DNA of 64,000 bases, taken from NCBI GenBank assembly GCA_020744225.1, contig JAGMWG010000008.1, positions 1,426,001 to 1,490,000 on the forward strand, written 5' to 3'. How positions within the stretch are numbered: the stretch's first letter is position 1; each line of letters begins with the position of its first letter. Positions 23,741 through 35,723 of this stretch are shown here, piece by piece. The DNA comes from Paraphoma chrysanthemicola (taxonomy: Eukaryota; Ascomycota; Dothideomycetes; Pleosporales; Phaeosphaeriaceae). The notes below the pieces were generated by a model. It searched no databases, was not told the origin of the DNA, and saw nothing but the letters and a program-made list of their open reading frames with translations. The position numbers and the translations under genes are program-made.

Positions 23741-26232
23741 TGTCGGATCTAATGTAAGGTATTGTCGTGTGCCTCTGGTTAAGTCGAAGCGTTACAGCTC
23801 GGGCTGGTGGTGTTTCTGTCTGGGCGAAGCTGGTAGCGACTGATGTTGTTGGGATTGATGCTGAACAGCAAAGAGAGTCCGAAGCAACTTTATAGCATCA
23901 GAGTTGAGGTCTACGAGTCCTTGCGTCTACTTATGTCAACAAGGCGTATTCGTCGTACGCAGATTTCGCAGGCTGAACCACGGCATTTCCGCGACAGTGG
24001 GGCAGAAAGACTCATGGGCATAATGCGTTGATACGAAACCTCGCAGGTTCTACCAGAAGAGTTCTAGCAATATCTAATGGACTCTTTCCTCGTGCGTCTG
24101 CGTCAACTATGCTCGATCTAGGTGCGTATTCTTCGTAAACTAAGCCGATAGAGTTAGCGCCGAAAGCGAGGCGTCCAGCGGGAAACGCCGTCGGCAGCGC
24201 TGGTCGTTAGGGGATCGCATTGGTGCGGAGACGTTTGAGGCTGTGCAACATCCACAATTCCGTATAGCGTATGCAAGTGTTCTTGGGGGCTGTGTTATTG
24301 CTTAAACATTCGACTGCCTAAGCTGGCATTATCCACGTCGCTAAGATAGCAGGGTGGAAGTGGAAAGGCTTGCGACTCGAAGACGGAGGTATAGACAAAT
24401 CAACATGTAATGTGATCGCAATCGAATTAATTTGTCTAACTAAAAACCTTCGAGCCTTTGGAGCAGGTCGAAGTACTCAGTATTGTTGAATATGCAAATA
24501 TCTCGGCTACAAAATACGGCGAAGGAATATCAAGAGGCCAATGCGACAGCAGTTGACCTAGCCTTTGCAGCATGGTTTTGAAAAGCTACGACACGCCATG
24601 ACATTGAAACCAAATACTTCGTCCAGGTCCCGATCAATATCCCGTGTGCCAATATTCACAGCCAAGATAAAAGTGAGATGAAGACAGAAGGTAGGCAGCG
24701 CAAGCGAAAGAATATGGAAAGTTGCTTAACAGCGGCCTTCAACCTGAGCAATGAGGCTAGGTAGCGAGATATGCATGATGTAGTTGCCTAGTGGCAATTC
24801 CATTTTCAACATGGTCTCTCTTTTGGCATGTGTGACTATGATCGAAGTCGTGAACATCGAACTCTAGAGAATGCTACTCCGAAGCTAGTAGCAAGTTTAT
24901 CAACATCGTCCAAGGTGAGCTTTTGAAGTCACAATTAAAGAGCAAGAAGATGATGTTCACATCTTGCAAAGTGATGAAGCCTGCCAGAAAATTGAGAAAT
25001 CTAAATCATCAAGTTGACGTGCAAGGATTGTAGTAGCTTCATATGTTTCCTAGAGATCCAGGAAACCTACGGAGTATGCCATTCAAGTGATACGAGGTTG
25101 GTCAGCCATCTGATCTACCCGCCGCTCGAACTTGTAGTTGAAGAAACTATCACCCGGTCACGTAAGATGCTTATCAAGAGTTACAGCGAGAGCAGACCCT
25201 TGCTTTGCAGCAATTCGGAACGGTAATCATGTGCCTCATAAATTCCTTTTCAATTGGGTTCCAACGCAATTGCACCCATGATGAAGTTAGTCTTTTCCGT
25301 TCGCAAGAGTTGTTGCAAGATTACTGGCGCATTACATATCCTTGCCTTCGCGCGGTCGCACTGCACATGCATGCCATGCGCCGAAGGACTTATGGTGCAG
25401 GTAATGGTACCTGATTTCAAGTCTTGGCTACCATAGATACAAAGCCCTAGAGTTAACTTCGCTCAAGATACCTCCCATGTTCGACTAACTCAACGAAACT
25501 CACACGTCGCCAAAACAGTCACGGTACCCTGAAGGCAGCGACCACTTCAGAGACCCATGTCCGTACCTTTGTCATCGTTCACACACACTCTCGACCTCAC
25601 GACCAGCGCATTGAACTGCTTCACAATGTTTGCATACCGCTTTGCCCTTCACCATGTACGCGTGAAGTCGTTAAACCATGCGACACCATTGTTCTTTATT
25701 CCCACCGCCGAAGTACGACCGTTGGGGAGAACATCGAGGCTGAAGCCGGCCTCGCGCCTCCTATCGGACCGACTCGAGGACAGTCAGCACAACGCGCTTG
25801 TTCTCCTTGCCGTTTGCGCTGGAATGCGCATTGAGGTGCGGTGCGGTACAGCGTTCGATGATTGGGGACTGGGCTATCGGTGAGTGGCGTAAGTCGGAGA
25901 TGGTCGGGGATACTGAAGACGGTCGGGTACCTTGTTGTACGCTGAACAATAAGGGCTATTCCGGGTCAAAGAAACCCCAAAGAACAGGTGTGCATGCTAC
26001 GCAACGATTGGATATAGTCATCATCTCGACATGTAAGAGTGACTGCGAAGCTTTTCTACATTACAAATTGGGTAAAGGTCGGAAAATATGTAACCGTAAA
26101 ACGCCACGCTACTAATGCACATTCCCAATTTCGAACAGCAAAGAATGGCCAATTGTGTAGTGATGACCTGTAGAAACGCCGCCAATAGGGCTGATCCCAA
26201 TCTCATCTATTGTCCCAGAAATTCGGTGCGTC
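23741..26232. other. 2.5 kb gene-poor stretch
   Basis: It begins with the promoter of the RTA1 gene. The remaining 2.3 kb has only short frames on both strands and is somewhat AT-richer than its flanks around 24.4-25.0 kb. No transposon domain, terminal repeat or RNA gene was recognised. It separates the candidate polyketide cluster from conserved genes to the right and may be its boundary. Confidence 0.5.
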
Positions 26233-28429
26233 TCACGCACTCTTCCCGCCCATGCCTTTGATGAACTCACTAACCTCAAAGCCCACGCGCCTCAGATCCG
26301 CAACCGCGAATTTGCCTTCGCGCTCCTTGCTAACGGTGAGGCAAATGTTGTCGTCGTCCATTTTCGGCTTCGTGCTAATTGCATCTTTCTCATGCGTCTT
26401 GACGTAGATTGTGAGATCCGGTCCGACGGTCCCTCGCCAGAGCGTGGCCATCCATTGCCAGTGGTCGGTGGTGCTGTAAGCATCTTGGATGGGAATCCGC
26501 GAAGCATATGCGACGGAAGCGGCGAGTTGGAATGTCGGTAGGATGATGATGGGTTTTGTGATTGGGGTAGGGGCAGGTGATGGAGAAGTCGCAGCATGCA
26601 CAGCTGATTCAGGAGGCGAAGCTGAGTCCTTGCGATTCGTGGGCCTATCTTTTTCAGACTCCTTATCAGACGTAATAGTGTCTTGTGATGAGTCTGGCGG
26701 GTTGATGGGGGTGGTGATGAACTTGATCATGTCCTTGCTTCTGCCATGCCATTCCTTGATCAAGTCGAGGTAGTCTTCGAACGCGACCTCTTCGTCGCCA
26801 GGTAGCTTTGGTGACTCCTCGATGCAGGGGCAATACGACAGATCAGCGTCCTTTTCCCTGGCGAGATGATCATTAAGCCATTGCGCCAGCTCTTTCACCG
26901 CCGCTGTGTCGTCACCTTCCACAGCAATAATTGCACCACGCATTTTGGGAGCGGGGCTTATGGTCATCGGCTCTTTGTATGGAAGGCTTATCCGTCCAAG
27001 AAGCTTGATCTTGTGCAGAATAGGAAATCCCATCAGTACTTCTTCCACGCTCCTGGGGCTATGATCAGGGTGGTGCGAAACTGCACTAGCCTCGGCGAGC
27101 GAGGGCCTACGGCCATCTCGCGGGGTCCGTGGTGGAGGCATGGTCGCGCTATTGGGAGGTGAGTACTGAACTTGAATTGGCGGCAGGGAGTCGCGACGTG
27201 CATACTGCGGGTAATATGGTCCTTCTGGCCTCCGAGCGTTTGGTGGAGGCGGCCCGTAATCAAATCGTCGCTTCTTGGCACCCGGCGTGAGAGGACTATA
27301 CATGCTGTTGTCATCTCGTATAGGAGGTACATGGATGTTGCTCAAATTTGACAGTCCATGGCCGCGGCGGCGGATGGGTGACTCAATGCTGAGGTTACTC
27401 ATCACGGGCAGATAACGCGTCGTTGGAGTAAGACCTTCAGAGTAGTTCGGCGGCGGTAATGTCGGCGTTCCAGTTGGATCGAGGAAGGGACTGGTCGGAG
27501 TCTTGATGCTGCGTCCTCCACACCTTGGACAACGATACTTGTCGACAGTCGTGTGCTGGACCGAAGGATTAAGTGGCGATGACCCTGGTTTGCCAACACG
27601 ACGAGGTTGGTAACGATAGTCGGGATACTGCTCGTGGTGCCTGGCTTTCTCTTCCTGTATATTAGGTGAGAGACATATCGAGAAGGGGTGAGCGACACCA
27701 CCAACCAGTGCAAGGTCTTGCCAAACCTTCTTTGATCCCTCGCCCTCAGATTTCCACTGTTCACCAATGATCTTGGAAATATCAGGGTTATTGAGTCCAG
27801 GATTGCGAGCAATGATAGCCTGCTGATGGTGTTGCCGATACAGAATAAATGCTACAAAGAGGTCAGCGGCTGAGCACCACCATCTGCAAACAAAGACTCT
27901 TTTGCCTTTGTCTAATCTCAGGTCACATCACCCATTGCGGTAAGTGCAATTTAGTAGACAAAGAAGCGGACGGCTTACCATTCCTCGGGCGGGGTATTTT
28001 GGGCTCGGGCTGGCAAAGGCACACGTGAGGAGATACATCGCCCGATCCAGCAGAAGCCGTACTTCGAGGAGATCGATTGTCGACAGGGCTGCTTGCTTCC
28101 GTAAAATCATCTCCATTGATAGCCTCGTCGAGGGATGCTAGCCGTGTCCTACTCGAGCGAGGCGATGTTACGGACGGTGAAGGAAGCTCCTCCTCTTTCG
28201 TGCGCCGCGCAGGATTTGACGTAGGTGCAGATCGCGCATCGTGAATTCTGCTACTCTTACGCAGGCTACGCGGGGGCTTTCCATCGTCTGTTGGTGAGTT
28301 CGAGGAAGTGTCGCCCGGCATGTTTGCTCGAACGTACCTCCTAGGCACGTTGAAAAAGGTCGCGACAGGAGTCGGAGGCAAAGGGGAAGGAGGCCGAACA
28401 ATTGGCGGCAACACGCGACTTGCCAGCAT
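26233..28429 (-). CDS. HMG-box transcription factor
   Basis: A sequence-specific HMG-box protein (SOX/MATA-HMG type) of 672 residues in three exons: 28429-27979, 27851-27706 and 27654-26233. The introns are 127 and 51 nt, and the first lies inside the box. The joined box begins PRPRNAFILYRQHHQQ near residue 145, continues with NPGLNNPDISKIIGEQW and ends EKARHHEQYPDYRYQPRR, all diagnostic. Before it is a Ser/Pro/Arg-rich segment; after it comes a single CPRC motif and a long Pro-rich, disordered part. The last 250 residues (from about VEEVLMGFPILHKIKLLGRI) form a more ordered domain that I do not recognise. The second donor is GTTGGT, an uncommon but phase-consistent choice. It is not MAT1-2-1: the box differs and no MAT-locus neighbours are present. 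Related fungal HMG proteins regulate sexual development and respiration genes. Confidence 0.88.
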
Positions 28430-28903
28430 GGTGGGATTGAATGACGAAGTTGCTGATATAATGAAGACCTTTGAACTCCGCGTTCATTGTCCAGTATGTA
28501 GGAAGGGAGGAACGTCCGACGAAGCACCGAATCGTTCTCAGAGCCTTTGAAAATGATATGCGCGAGGGGTACAGTTCCATTGCGCTTTGATGATTAGGCA
28601 CGAGGGACCCAAAGATTCGATTGTTCCAGCCAGATGCGGCCAACCCTTGGTGGGGATTTCTTTGTTCTTGCCACGTCCCAAAGCGGCATAGACAACGTTT
28701 TGCCGACTTCTGAGACATTTCAGCATTCCTGCGTCAGCTATGCAAGGAGTAAACAATGCCGCTCTATAACCAGACGCGCGTGGTCTCGGGAAGCGTGATG
28801 CCACGACACATCAGCTTCTCCTTCCAGGAGATACAGTGCCCGCGCTTGCATGACATGCTGTATAGCTTGGTCAAGTTCTAGACAATGTCTCCCTCGCGTT
28901 CTG
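28430..28903. other. Short intergenic region between tandem minus-strand genes
   Basis: About 470 bases holding the promoter of the HMG-box gene and the 3' end of the GDSL-type gene. No motif was singled out. Confidence 0.45.
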
Positions 28904-30181
28904 CTAGTAGCCGGGAGGGAATTTTAATTTGAAATTGCTCTCTTGCTGTCCTCCGACTTGTTCATCCCCGAAAGCACCTTGCATCGCGCGTTGGGTAGTA
29001 AGATTGTTGCGGATCAGACTCGCGGCTTGTGTTCCTATTAGGCGTTGTGCGGTTGATGCAAGCCGTAGTTGGTCCCTGTGCTTCGGTTAGAATGAGACAA
29101 TGCGTTTGTTCAGCGGAAGACTGACCAAAATAGGTGTGCTAACGGGTCGGAACATTTCTCCGCAATGTCTGCTTGCCATCCGGACGTACTATCTTGAAGT
29201 ACGTCCATACAAGGTTGCTCGACGTACTCAATGGGCTGTGTGCGCCCGTCTGCCCCAGATGCTTCGGGACGATATCCCTGATTCAGCTGGCTTCCTCTGA
29301 CCAGGTCCACCACTACGGCATTCGGGTCCAGCAAGAATAGATTAGTCGCTTCCCATTCGATTGCACTTCGAAGCAAAACCGTGTTCCAGTATGCGACCAG
29401 GAAGTTTGACTTGTGCTCCATCTCTGCGAAAATATCGGGCGTGTCGTTCCTCATTGACTGAAAACAAGGAAGGAAAGTCATTTCCATCATCTGGCTCAGG
29501 ACAATCTTCGTTGGCGATGACACATTCGAGGTCAGGAGCTCAAGCTGGTGGAAGAGTTCTGAGATGCTGTTGTCAATAGCAAGCATAGCAAACTCAATCT
29601 CCAAGTCCTGGAAGCCAAGTAGATCCCAGAGCCCGAAGGAGACTGTGAAGACAGTCCATTTGTCTGTTGCGCGCAAGCTCTGTGGAATATTGTACCGAGC
29701 CTTCTCATAGCCAAGGTATTCCTGTACTTGAGTCTTGAGATCGCTGATTGCTTGAGTGCTGCCACCACCAGCCAACGCCTCTGAGTAAATGTCTGAGTCG
29801 ATGACGGGGCCAGTGGTGCTGTTGTCTTGAGCCTGCGATGAAGAACGCGCAAAATTATCGATGCGATCACAGTTCAGCTGCCATGTCTCAGTACTTGCTT
29901 TGTCCGGTGAGTCTACGACTGACCTCTTTGCAAAGCGTTTCAGGCCATATCTCGCCACGATCAGGATCTCGGACCTCTGCCAACAACGGAGGCGGTGGAG
30001 AAACCCGATAGTTCCCAGTGTCTGACCAATCATCACCAAATACGACAAGGTTGTGAGCAGTGCCTCTCCAAGGACTTTGTACTGTGCTCCCGAAACCGAG
30101 AGAGTGCTGGTCCCAGAAGAAGAATAGTATGATCAGGATGACCGCAGCTGCACAACCATGTAATCTCGAAGGGGAACGCAT
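28904..30181 (-). CDS. GDSL-fold (SGNH) secreted or membrane-anchored protein, probably catalytically dead
   Basis: Three exons (30181-29924, 29877-29126, 29075-28904) give 393 residues; introns are 46 and 50 nt and in phase. The start at 30181 places a hydrophobic signal anchor (AAAVILIILFFFW) at residues 11-23; the frame stays open to 30337, where another hydrophobic stretch would be added. The fold is recognisable from block I near residue 45 (NLVVFGDDWSDTGNY), a block III equivalent SFGLWDLLGF near 166-175 and the C-terminal block FWDQLRLASTAQRLIG after the last intron. All three key residues differ from the family: Asp51 replaces the nucleophile Ser of FGDS, Trp170 replaces the Asn of GxND, and Arg341 replaces the catalytic His of DxxH. 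The protein probably does not hydrolyse esters and may bind a sugar or lipid instead. It may be an intact pseudoenzyme, since frame and splicing are preserved. Confidence 0.8.
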
Positions 30182-31845
30182 TGCACACAATGGCAACGTG
30201 ACAGGCTGAGATACGAAGAGCAACACCAGAAAGAAAAGAAGGACAATCGGAAAGCGCTCAAATGAGACCAAATGAGATTCAAGACATGTTTGTGATGAGG
30301 TGCAAGCCAGTGAAACCAGTCTCGCTCGGGATGGCATTACGACGCCCAGGACGTTGACTGCCTGTCATCCGGTCCAGAGACCAGGGTCGGGCCATCTCGT
30401 CATGCCGTGAAAGGCAACGCGTCGCGTGCGCCATTTGATGGGTCGTGGGAATGCCGGCACGTTGCGACGACGCTAGCAGTTGCACGTCCTGTCTGATCGG
30501 AGACTGGACGAAGTGTAAGGCGTCGGCGAAGAAGCGGGCTGCCGCGCGCGATCGGTGTACACCACCGCAAAAAATCTCCGACAACTTCAATATCGTGTCG
30601 TCGAGCGTTTTTGATCTCGGACACGTTCAAGTATGATGACCAGCACTGTTTGTGGATAGAGATGCAGTGACCCACCTACGCAATCCAACCGCCGAGGCTT
30701 ACGTACCTCCCGGTCCGCGACATATTCCCGACCAACCGCCATGCTCACACAACGTCTTTCTCATATCCACATTTTCGCGACGGCCACGTTACCCCGCGAC
30801 GTCAATTACGTCCTCTTGAGGTGCTGTCTTGTGTACAGCGCTACTCCATCAACAATATCCTTATGCTGTACTAATCAGTGATCACCTCTACAAAGTTAAC
30901 AAAGGCGAACTTTCTTCAACATAGCCCTCAAGCATAGATTTGCTTGTGAGACACTATCATGGGCGTATACAAGCTCGATTTTTGTGCCTCCAAGTGCGCA
31001 ACATTCAGGCACTCGTCAGCCAAACCAAGACTCTACCCATAAGCCCTCAGTTCACGCAGGTGGCACCGCTGTATCAGAAAACCCCAACACGCGTAGGCTG
31101 TTGCACGGCTCATACAATGGGACTAGCAGTGTCCAAAAGGCTTCTGAGATGCTCGCAAAGTCGCTAGCTTCTCGTCTTTGACAATCTCGTATTCTCTCAT
31201 GCTTCCTTTCAGTCAACTTCATTCCCATACTCTGCCGAGTCTCTGAATTTCCGCGTCTCGTCAACTCCTCCCATGTTCGCGGCTCGTCTCTTATTCATGA
31301 GAACTCACCGCGGCTTTTGCATTTGCCAGGCTCTCCCATGCACTTAGCCGAGCGCTACTCTCTCACAGTTCTCAGCGCCGCAGCTTCGGCGCGATGCTTA
31401 GGCAGTGGTTTGAGTCCTTATGGGCCCACGAAAATTATTTTTGAATTAATGTGACCGCAACATGGGATCACGGCGAGCGCACGACTCTGTAGGTAACTGT
31501 GCAAAGTCTAAGAGTTGCCGGCGGCGCCTCAGATCGAGACAGGTCGGTGCTATGTCATGCGTTGATGCTCAGAGAAAGCTGGCCGTGATAGATTGTGTAC
31601 AGTATGCATTGCTTTCCAAATCAATACGACAGTTCGGAGAATTTGAAGTAGACGGCGCAAGCATGCCAAACGAACAGAGCAAAAGTAAATCCTAAGGTGA
31701 GCACCATGATCGATGTTCTTGCCGAGAGTCTGCTGCTCCACTGCAGCACGTGAATATGTGATTGCGCCTTCCCGTTTTCGGATCCCCGCTCGGCGCGACG
31801 CGTCAACACTCAGCGCATCGCGAACAACAACTCGACCACGACGTC
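30182..31845. other. Divergent intergenic region, 1.7 kb
   Basis: Between the start of the GDSL-type gene (minus) and of the CENP-Q-like gene (plus), so it should carry both promoters. The frames are short and without motifs. Several candidate upstream ATGs occur at 31662-31715, but none joins in phase to the gene on the right. Confidence 0.5.
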
Positions 31846-32941
31846 ATGGCAAGTTTGATTCCCCCTTCCAGAGGCAACGCGTGCTAATTCCCTAATAGGC
31901 GCCAAAGAGGTCTGGCGACAATGGTGTAAAAAAGCGTCGTGGGAGACCTCCCGGAAGCCGCAAGTCAGATGCGCCAAAGTCTACACCCAAGGCTGTTCCG
32001 AAGAAGACGAAATCAAAGCGCAGGCAAGCTCCGCAACATGACGCCGAAGCTGAAGACGAGCTCTCAGGCCTGGCGGTGAACGAGGCGCCGGCACCTCGTC
32101 CGAAGAAGCGCAAAGCAAACCCTGAGCACGACGAAATCGCAGACGACGAGCCAAAGTCACATAAGAGATACGTGCAATTGGAGACCAAGACAAAGCGCAT
32201 ACCACAGGAGCAGATCGAGACATGGCCTCAGGTGTCGCCACAGGTGCTGGAGCAGATCGTGGCGGTCATACGAGACGCGAAGAAGGACATTGCGAACACA
32301 CAGCGGGACGAGCGAAGAGTCATCGCAGCGCATAACACGCTCAATCCGCTCGTGCGGAAGCTCACCCGCCAGTTGGCTGCCTCGCGGATACCGCCGCAGG
32401 CTAAAGATATCCATTTCAATATCGATAAGCTCACCGAGCGCAACGCCCAAGTCTCCCGCGAGGTCACGACAGCCCGGCACTCGAAACAGCTACTGACCGA
32501 ACAGGTCAAGGTGGCGGAGCATTTAGTCAAGAAGGACGAGGAGAACCTGGAGGAGCTGAAGAAAGATGCAAAGAGGTGGAGGACAGAGTGGAAGCACCAG
32601 GAGAAGCACGGACGGGTATGCACGCAATAGTAAGCGAGCGCGCGGTGGCTGACGTACGGTAGATCCATCCGCTCCTTCTCAAGTCCGAAGACACGGCGAT
32701 GCACAGCGACGGCCCTGACGACATTGGCCTGAGGCACCCAGTGCCGGTGGAGACGGCACTGCTCGATGCACCAGATGACGAGCTAGCCCCTGTGCTCGAA
32801 CAGCTTCGGCGCAGTTTAGAGAACATGCAGGGCAACCACGCACAGGTCGATGGCATCGACGGAGCGATGAGAGACGCACAGGCTGCATTAGACGACGTGC
32901 TGTTCAGGCACACCAGCACACAGCAGTATGCAACTCTTTGA
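31846..32941 (+). CDS. fta7: CENP-Q / Fta7-like inner kinetochore subunit
   Basis: A component of the constitutive centromere-associated (COMA/CCAN) complex that helps link centromeric chromatin to the outer kinetochore. The preferred model has 332 residues: exon 1 is only the ATG (31846-31848), followed by a 50 nt GC..AG intron (31849-31898, donor GCAAGT, CTAAT branch point), exon 2 31899-32615, intron 32616-32662 and exon 3 32663-32941. Joining ATG to GCG gives MAPKRSG; no ordinary GT donor nearby gives an open frame. Near the N-terminus is an AT-hook (KKRRGRPPGS, residues about 11-20) followed by basic repeats. The conserved part starts at KRYVQLETKTKRIP, then comes a helical region with WPQVSPQVLEQIVAVI, long coiled coils (TEQVKVAEHLVKKDEENLEE) and the characteristic HGRIHPLL across the last junction. 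Identification rests on this domain pattern; the start is inferred. Confidence 0.82.
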
Positions 32942-33778
32942 TTTATTGGCATGCAGGGCGAATCGGCGTTGGGGATTGGTTCCAAGGAAACGCTTCGCTG
33001 TTCAGGCGGGCATGCATAGCTCGGCGTCTGGCATCATTGCACGTACTCAGCGTGGTACTGGGTCTGACTATTCGGCGGAGGCAGGTGTTCGTGGGGTTCA
33101 TGCAGCGTTCCAATACTTCAGCGCAGCTTTGTGCGCGTGGGGCTCGTGTCAGAGTACAGGCTGGCAAAGCTCGTAGGTTCGACTGGACGATGCGATGACT
33201 TGCACTACAAAGCGCATCATCGTCGAAATCTGGTACTCAATATAGCACTGCCAATACCGACGCTATGGTCATCGGAAGACTTGCATGCAGACGAGTATTT
33301 CTTGTATGCGGTGCTGGTGTACTAAGCTGTGATTCGCCGGCCCTGGTTCGCTCGGCGCAGCGGCATCCACATTTCCTACCTGTCATCATGACTCGGCCTG
33401 AAGCGGAAACTTTGATGCCGCGAGCCAAGTGTTTCTTGCTAGCACCGACAGCCTGGAGAGTGGAGGATGCTCGCAATAGCCCGCTGTCAGATGCGCGGTC
33501 AGCTAGGGACGGAGGGAGTTTCCCCACCTCGGCGCTGGTCCGGTTTCTTCCCGAGCGTCGGCTAAGCACGCGACCCTGAACATTCACTGATGCGCGCGTG
33601 CTTCTGAAACACCCTCTCCACCGTACCTTTGCCTACCACTGCAGACACTGTTGTGCCACCGAACAACGTGGTCCGCTGCTGCCGACGTCTTTCTTCTTTC
33701 CGCGACCACTAGGCGCTTTGTAGAACACCTCGCCCTGCAGCTGTCCAATAAAAGCAACAGCGCCACATCTACCGCTTG
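32942..33778. other. Intergenic, 0.8 kb
   Basis: 3' region of the CENP-Q-like gene and promoter of the Rds2/AcuM-like gene. The immediate upstream part (33590-33775) is C/T-rich, as in fungal leaders. The overlapping short frames lack motifs. Confidence 0.45.
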
Positions 33779-35723
33779 ATGACTGAGAGCGTGCGCGAAT
33801 CTAATGGAGGTGTATCAATTGACATGACGTCCTCAAAAGATGCGAGCGCGGGCAAAGATGCTGCTGCGGCCAGTGCGACCAAGAGCAGTTCACCGTCGAA
33901 AGAGAAGCGTGCCTCAGCACAAGAATCGGACACACCGACGAAAACCTCAAAGAAGCGTAGAAAGGTCAATCATGGTATGGCACTCATGTTGTGTACCCAC
34001 ATTAGCTTCGACAGCCCTGCTGATTTGACACTTGCCATCTAGCGTGTATTTACTGCAGACGTTCGGTGAGCCACAGCCACCTCCCCAAGCTCCCAATACA
34101 TGGCATTATGCTGCGTTTGAAACATTCTGTGATGAAAGCTAACCCTACCATCCTAGCATATGACCTGTGATCTTGTAAGTATACCTAGCATCTTGCCGCA
34201 AATCCAGTGCTGATCGTTGCTTCTTCTATGCAGGAGCGGCCATGCACGCGCTGTGTCAAGCGAAACATTGGGCATCTGTGCCATGATGAGCCCCGTGAAG
34301 GGGTAAAGAAGTCAAAGTCCGAGCCCGATAACAATGCTGGCGAGAGTGAACCATCCAAGAATGGAACACATACTGCCGAGCCGGCCCTGGAAGCCATACC
34401 TCAGCCGACCGCCCCAGACGCAGGGCTCAACCTCGCTCCACCTCTATTGCCTAATAGAGGTGCCAGCACAGCATCCGTCGCAGATCCCGTCCCCGTATCC
34501 GCGCCACAGTTGCCATCTGCTAACCAGCCTTGTAAGTTACACGTCCTTTCAGCTCTCAATGACGCTTGTCACTGAACGACTCCAAGTCCTTAACTACAAT
34601 GATTTATTTGCCTCGAGCTCCACCCAGAACAACTTCCAGGACATGCACCAGTTCCATCCATCCTACATGTTCAACAACGCTGAAGTAAGCAACGAGTATA
34701 ATTTGCTCAACGATTTTCTCAACAACAGCCTAATGGACGATGGATCCTTCTATGGTAATGGAGACTTCCATTCTCTCTTTTCCGATGCATCTTTGATAAA
34801 CCCAATGGGGACCCTCACCAACAACTCAACGTTCACCCCAAACACGCCGAGGAATACACAGCTCTTACCTCCTCCTGCGCAAGCTGCCGCTGGAAGTGCT
34901 TCCCAGAGGACTTCTAGTGGCGTTCCCATTGATAAGGCACGAGAGCGATACCTCATGACAGCTGCGGATCCAGCAGGCTCCGACAGTCCTGAAGAGCGGA
35001 TGAACAAGCTGCTCAAGGCAAAGATGGACGCCGGCCTTCTGAAGCCGTTCAACTACGTCAAAGGCTACGCGCGGCTGAATCAATACATGGAACAAAATCT
35101 TGCTCAAGTCTCTCGTGTTCGAGTACTGCGACAGCTTGACCGCTTTCGACCAAAGTTCCGCGAAAGGATGGAGAAACTGACCGATGTTGACCTGGTGCGA
35201 ATCGAGATGTGGTTCGATAAAAGCTTGATGGAGTACGACCGTGTCTTCGCAAGCATGGCTATACCCGCATGTTGCTGGCGGCGAACGGGGGAGATCTACC
35301 GAGGCAATAAGGAGATGGCGCGGCTCATTCACGTGCCGATGAACAAGCTTCGAGATGTATGTATCGCGACATCTCGTTATGTGGCCATAGTGCTGACTTC
35401 AGGCAGGGCAATATTGCTCTGCACGAGATTATCGCCGAACCGTCATTGGTCTCGTATTGGGAGAAGTTTGGCGCTATCGCTTTCGACCACACGCAAAAGG
35501 CGATCCTAACTAGCTGCTCCCTCAAGAATCCCGATCCGAATTCCAAAGACCCCGAGATACGATGTTGTTTCTCCTTCACGGTGAAGCGAGACATGTGGAA
35601 CATGTAAGTCTGCTTCGATGCAAACGTCGAACAATACTGATTTGTAGCAGCCCGGCCTTGATTGTCGGAAATTTTCTTCCTATAGAGAGTGATTCAGGTC
35701 CCTCGCCTTCCTCACAACAATGA
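33779..35723 (+). CDS. Rds2/AcuM-type Zn2Cys6 activator of gluconeogenesis
   Basis: A nuclear regulator related to yeast Rds2 and Aspergillus AcuM, which bind promoters of gluconeogenic genes (PEP carboxykinase, fructose-bisphosphatase) on non-fermentable carbon. It has 525 residues in seven exons: 33779-33974, 34043-34065, 34157-34174, 34234-34531, 34587-35356, 35407-35603 and 35648-35723, all in phase. The zinc cluster (Cys 67, 70, 77, 83, 86, 95; text CIYCRRSHMTC then RPCTRC) is spread over four exons, two of them micro-exons of 23 and 18 nt. After an Asn-rich disordered region comes the family block YLMTAADPAGSDSPEERM and GLLKPFNYVKGYARLNQYME, then a PAS-like domain with ACCWRRTGEIYRGNKE, FDHTQKAILTSCSL and the C-terminal IVGNFLPI, all close to Rds2. 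The gene symbol is left blank because AcuM and other Rds2 relatives cannot be told apart here without a tree. Confidence 0.87.

Noticed and set aside
23741..26232. Transposon relic or RIP-mutated island
   Set aside because: Only mildly AT-rich; no transposase or reverse-transcriptase motif, terminal repeats or target duplication could be seen by eye.
26233..28429. Mating-type locus (MAT1-2) because of the MATA-type HMG box
   Set aside because: The box sequence and long C-terminus differ from MAT1-2-1, and no SLA2, APN2 or other MAT-flanking gene is near.
31713..31895. Alternative first exon for the CENP-Q-like gene beginning at 31713
   Set aside because: Every GT donor tried joins out of phase and reaches a stop within the coding exon.
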